Positions 62,001-64,000 of a DNA stretch of 64,000 nt are shown here, piece after piece. Source of the DNA: Gamsiella multidivaricata (lineage: Eukaryota; Mortierellomycota; Mortierellomycetes; Mortierellales; Mortierellaceae); NCBI RefSeq assembly GCF_025024155.1, contig NW_026251736.1, positions 350,143 through 414,142 of the forward strand, written 5' to 3'. The position numbers and the translations under genes are program-made. Positions within the stretch are counted from its first letter, which is position 1. The number at the start of each line of letters is the position of its first letter. Below the pieces are notes generated by a model, which searched no databases, had not been told where the DNA came from, and saw nothing but the letters and a program-made list of their open reading frames with translations.

Positions 62001-64000
62001 GTACCTCCAAAGAGTTGCACGCAACCACCTGGTTCACCTCCGTCAGCTCTGGTGGCAAAAGAGTGCGCTCGAGGAACTGGAGCTTCACGTTCACTTCTGG
62101 CCAGAACTCGGCACTCAGAAACTCCCTAAGCAACTCAACTGCGCGGTAAGGCAAACCCTTCTTCGACAACGGTTCCGGGAAAGCGCACGCAAAGCGGACC
62201 AGGAAACTGACAACGTTTTCCCGAAGACTGAGATTCGGTGTATATGAGGAAGTGGCCGCAGTTGGCGCAGCTGATGCTTCGCGGTTGGCAGGAGTGTCGA
62301 CCTCCATGGAGCTCTTGGCTTCTGAGATGCGTCGACGCTCCCACTTGAGGATCAGCTCGGCAAGATTGATGGTCAGGGTTCTGCTCTCCATACCAGCATT
62401 CTGTACGAGGCCCAGCTTAGATAGGGTTGTAACAATCTGCGGCAAGAAGTGTTCGCGGCTTTCGTAGAAAAGATCTGGGTGACGAACTAGTAACTGGTAC
62501 ACGTTCATCAACTGGGAGCCACTGTGACCATCCTCAACAAGGACACGCTGAGTCCAACGTGCCCACGTTGGATTCTTGGGCGAATCTGCCGTCATCACGA
62601 TTCTCTTGGGAAGAACAGGCGCCACAATGTCCAACGCCTGCTTCACAAGGGCCTTGGCTTCCGATTGATGGGCCCGAAGCAGCGCGACGTAAATTTGGAT
62701 AATGATCTTGCTGGGGGTGTCGTAGGCGGCAATGAATCGAGCGATCAGGACATAGGCAGCCTGCTTTCCAGTAATATCGTCCAGCTTCAAGTAATTCCAG
62801 CCAAAGATAATAATATCCTTCCTGGCATCAGCAATGAGGTCAGAAGCAAACTGAAGGATAAGCGAAGTCATTTGAAGAAGTTCGATCCTAAGCGCATCGT
62901 CCGAATATTGGATGTCGTCCGGATTCTCATTGAGCAACGGTTGCCAGATCTTGGAGTGAATCTCAGTTATCATAGCATGATCAATTACAGCCAGATAATC
63001 GGAAGGGCCACGCGTAAACGCGACCAGGAGCATGGGATTGATGATGACTCTAAGCGATTGCATCTTGACGCTCTGAGATACCTCTCTGTCCTGGAACATG
63101 ACAAGAAAGTGCTCCAAGATTGCTCTCTTCCTTGCGGCCGGGGCCTTGATCGCAATTTCCTCGATATAGAACATCTTGAGAAAGCTGAAGTCGATCACGG
63201 TTTCCTGGGTAAAAATACTGATCATCTCGAATATGACCTCGACGTCGTCCTGGTTGTGCTTGAGATACAGTATGAATGCTTCGACCAGATACTGAGATTC
63301 GCGCAATCTCGCTAACGAAAGCGAGTCTTCATTTTGGAGACGTTCGAGACGGCCAGGTGCCCGCCACATGGTCAGAAGTGCATCCAGAACTGGCCGATTC
63401 GTAGGAATGAAATCTGGGTTGAACTTGGAGATCGCCCGGGTGATGGTAAGGCCATGGAATTGGACAGCTGGGTCCGCATCTGAGAATGTCTTGGCGATCA
63501 GTTTCTCGGGATTACGGACAATCTCTGCTCGAAGTGGGGCCGCAAATTCTGTCGACAAGAGGTCCACGAATAGCCGGCTGTGTCTTTCCTGCGTGAGGCG
63601 GTCGAGGAAGTAATCCACGGCTTCGTCACTATATCTGTTAAGGAATTTGAGCAGCGAGTGGCGGAAGGGGCTGGACATGGCGCGACGCAGATGGCTTTCC
63701 ATCTCGAGCACGACGGTTACCAACTCATCCAAAAAGATATTGGCAGCCTGGGGCAGCAAGCAAAATACGTTCAGGATACCGACAATGATACGGATTTCCT
63801 GGTTCTCGCTCAAGGGCTTGCCGGCGCATTCCTGTAGCCTCGTTGGCTCTGCCCATTGCCGCAAATGATCCAGCAACTTCTTTCCGATCTCAACCTTGAA
63901 GTAGTTCGTCAAGAGCTCCAGCAAACGCGCCAATCCTTCCAAGCCGGCCACGGTCAGACGCTTGTAATCCGAAAGGTTCATCAAGATTGGCCGAAGACCT
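56030..64000 (-). CDS. TRA1: TRA1/TRRAP homolog (partial, C-terminal about 2521 aa), SAGA and NuA4 PIKK-family pseudokinase
   Basis: Minus-strand exons in the window: 64000-58960, 58879-57779, 57665-57154, 57059-56581, 56463-56030; introns 80-118 nt, phases consistent. The reading frame is still open at 64000 ([20 protein letters not shown] is the first block), so roughly 1200 N-terminal residues lie outside. Order: HEAT repeats, FAT domain (latter half of the first exon), a Gln/Ala-rich insert of about 270 residues in the second exon and the PI3K-like domain. The PI3K-like domain contains [33 protein letters not shown] and [20 protein letters not shown]. The FATC end follows ([15 protein letters not shown]). 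The catalytic DRH and DFG residues of true PIKKs are replaced, as in known Tra1 proteins, so it is a scaffold that binds activators. SWC4, 26 kb away, belongs to the same NuA4 complex. Confidence 0.94.
58016..58822 (-). repeat. Gln/Ala-rich low-complexity coding tract in TRA1
   Basis: About 270 codons dominated by Gln, Ala and Thr (CAG/CAA, GCC and ACT repeats). It falls between the conserved [14 protein letters not shown] segment after FAT and the block [20 protein letters not shown] before the kinase-like domain. It stays in frame, so it is translated, and is likely disordered. Confidence 0.8.

Overview
The window comes from a nuclear genome of a fungus. Most genes have short spliceosomal introns (about 75 to 160 nt, GT...AG, one GC...AG), compact neighbours, TATA boxes and AATAAA-type 3' signals. 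Protein content is fungal: a Mip1-type mitochondrial DNA polymerase with the fungal C-terminal extension, UTP20, SWC4, TRA1, GID8 and UPS2. The bacterial-type mitochondrial alanyl-tRNA synthetase, the Fanzor relics and the intron density suggest an early-diverging lineage, perhaps Mucoromycota (Mortierella-like). That placement is inference. I saw no rRNA, tRNA or CRISPR array.

Layout. 1-8.8 kb is a dense block: a gamma-butyrobetaine dioxygenase-like gene (+) converging on the mitochondrial DNA polymerase (-), which shares a divergent 0.2 kb promoter with elongation factor ELOF1 (+). 8.8-13.8 kb is a gene-poor island with a decayed Fanzor (TnpB-like RNA-guided nuclease family) gene and a short inverted-repeat element. 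13.8-34.8 kb is gene-dense again: a C2H2 zinc-finger protein (-), UTP20 (+), SWC4/DMAP1 (-), GID8 (+) and UPS2/PRELI (-). 35-43 kb is a second gene-poor island with a second, different, truncated Fanzor relic followed by another broken gene of unknown family. 43-51.6 kb holds an MFS/UNC93-like transporter (+), mitochondrial alanyl-tRNA synthetase (+) and a Myb/SANT-repeat protein with a presequence-like N-terminus (-). 51.6-56 kb is almost empty. 56-64 kb is the C-terminal two thirds of TRA1 (-), whose start lies beyond the window.

Functional themes. Mitochondrial genes recur: carnitine synthesis, mtDNA replication, phospholipid transfer, mitochondrial translation, and possibly the Myb protein. 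Chromatin and transcription genes also recur: ELOF1, SWC4 and TRA1. SWC4 and TRA1 are both NuA4 subunits. UTP20 serves ribosome biogenesis and GID8 serves ubiquitin ligation. These are housekeeping genes in fungal order, not operons.

The most unusual content is the pair of degraded Fanzor loci, from visibly different subfamilies, each in its own gene-poor island. At locus 1 the three RuvC-type motifs and the zinc-ribbon cysteines can still be read across several frames. At locus 2 only the N-terminal region, the strand before RuvC-I and RuvC-I remain. An inverted-repeat element (36 of 37 bp matching) lies just downstream of locus 1.
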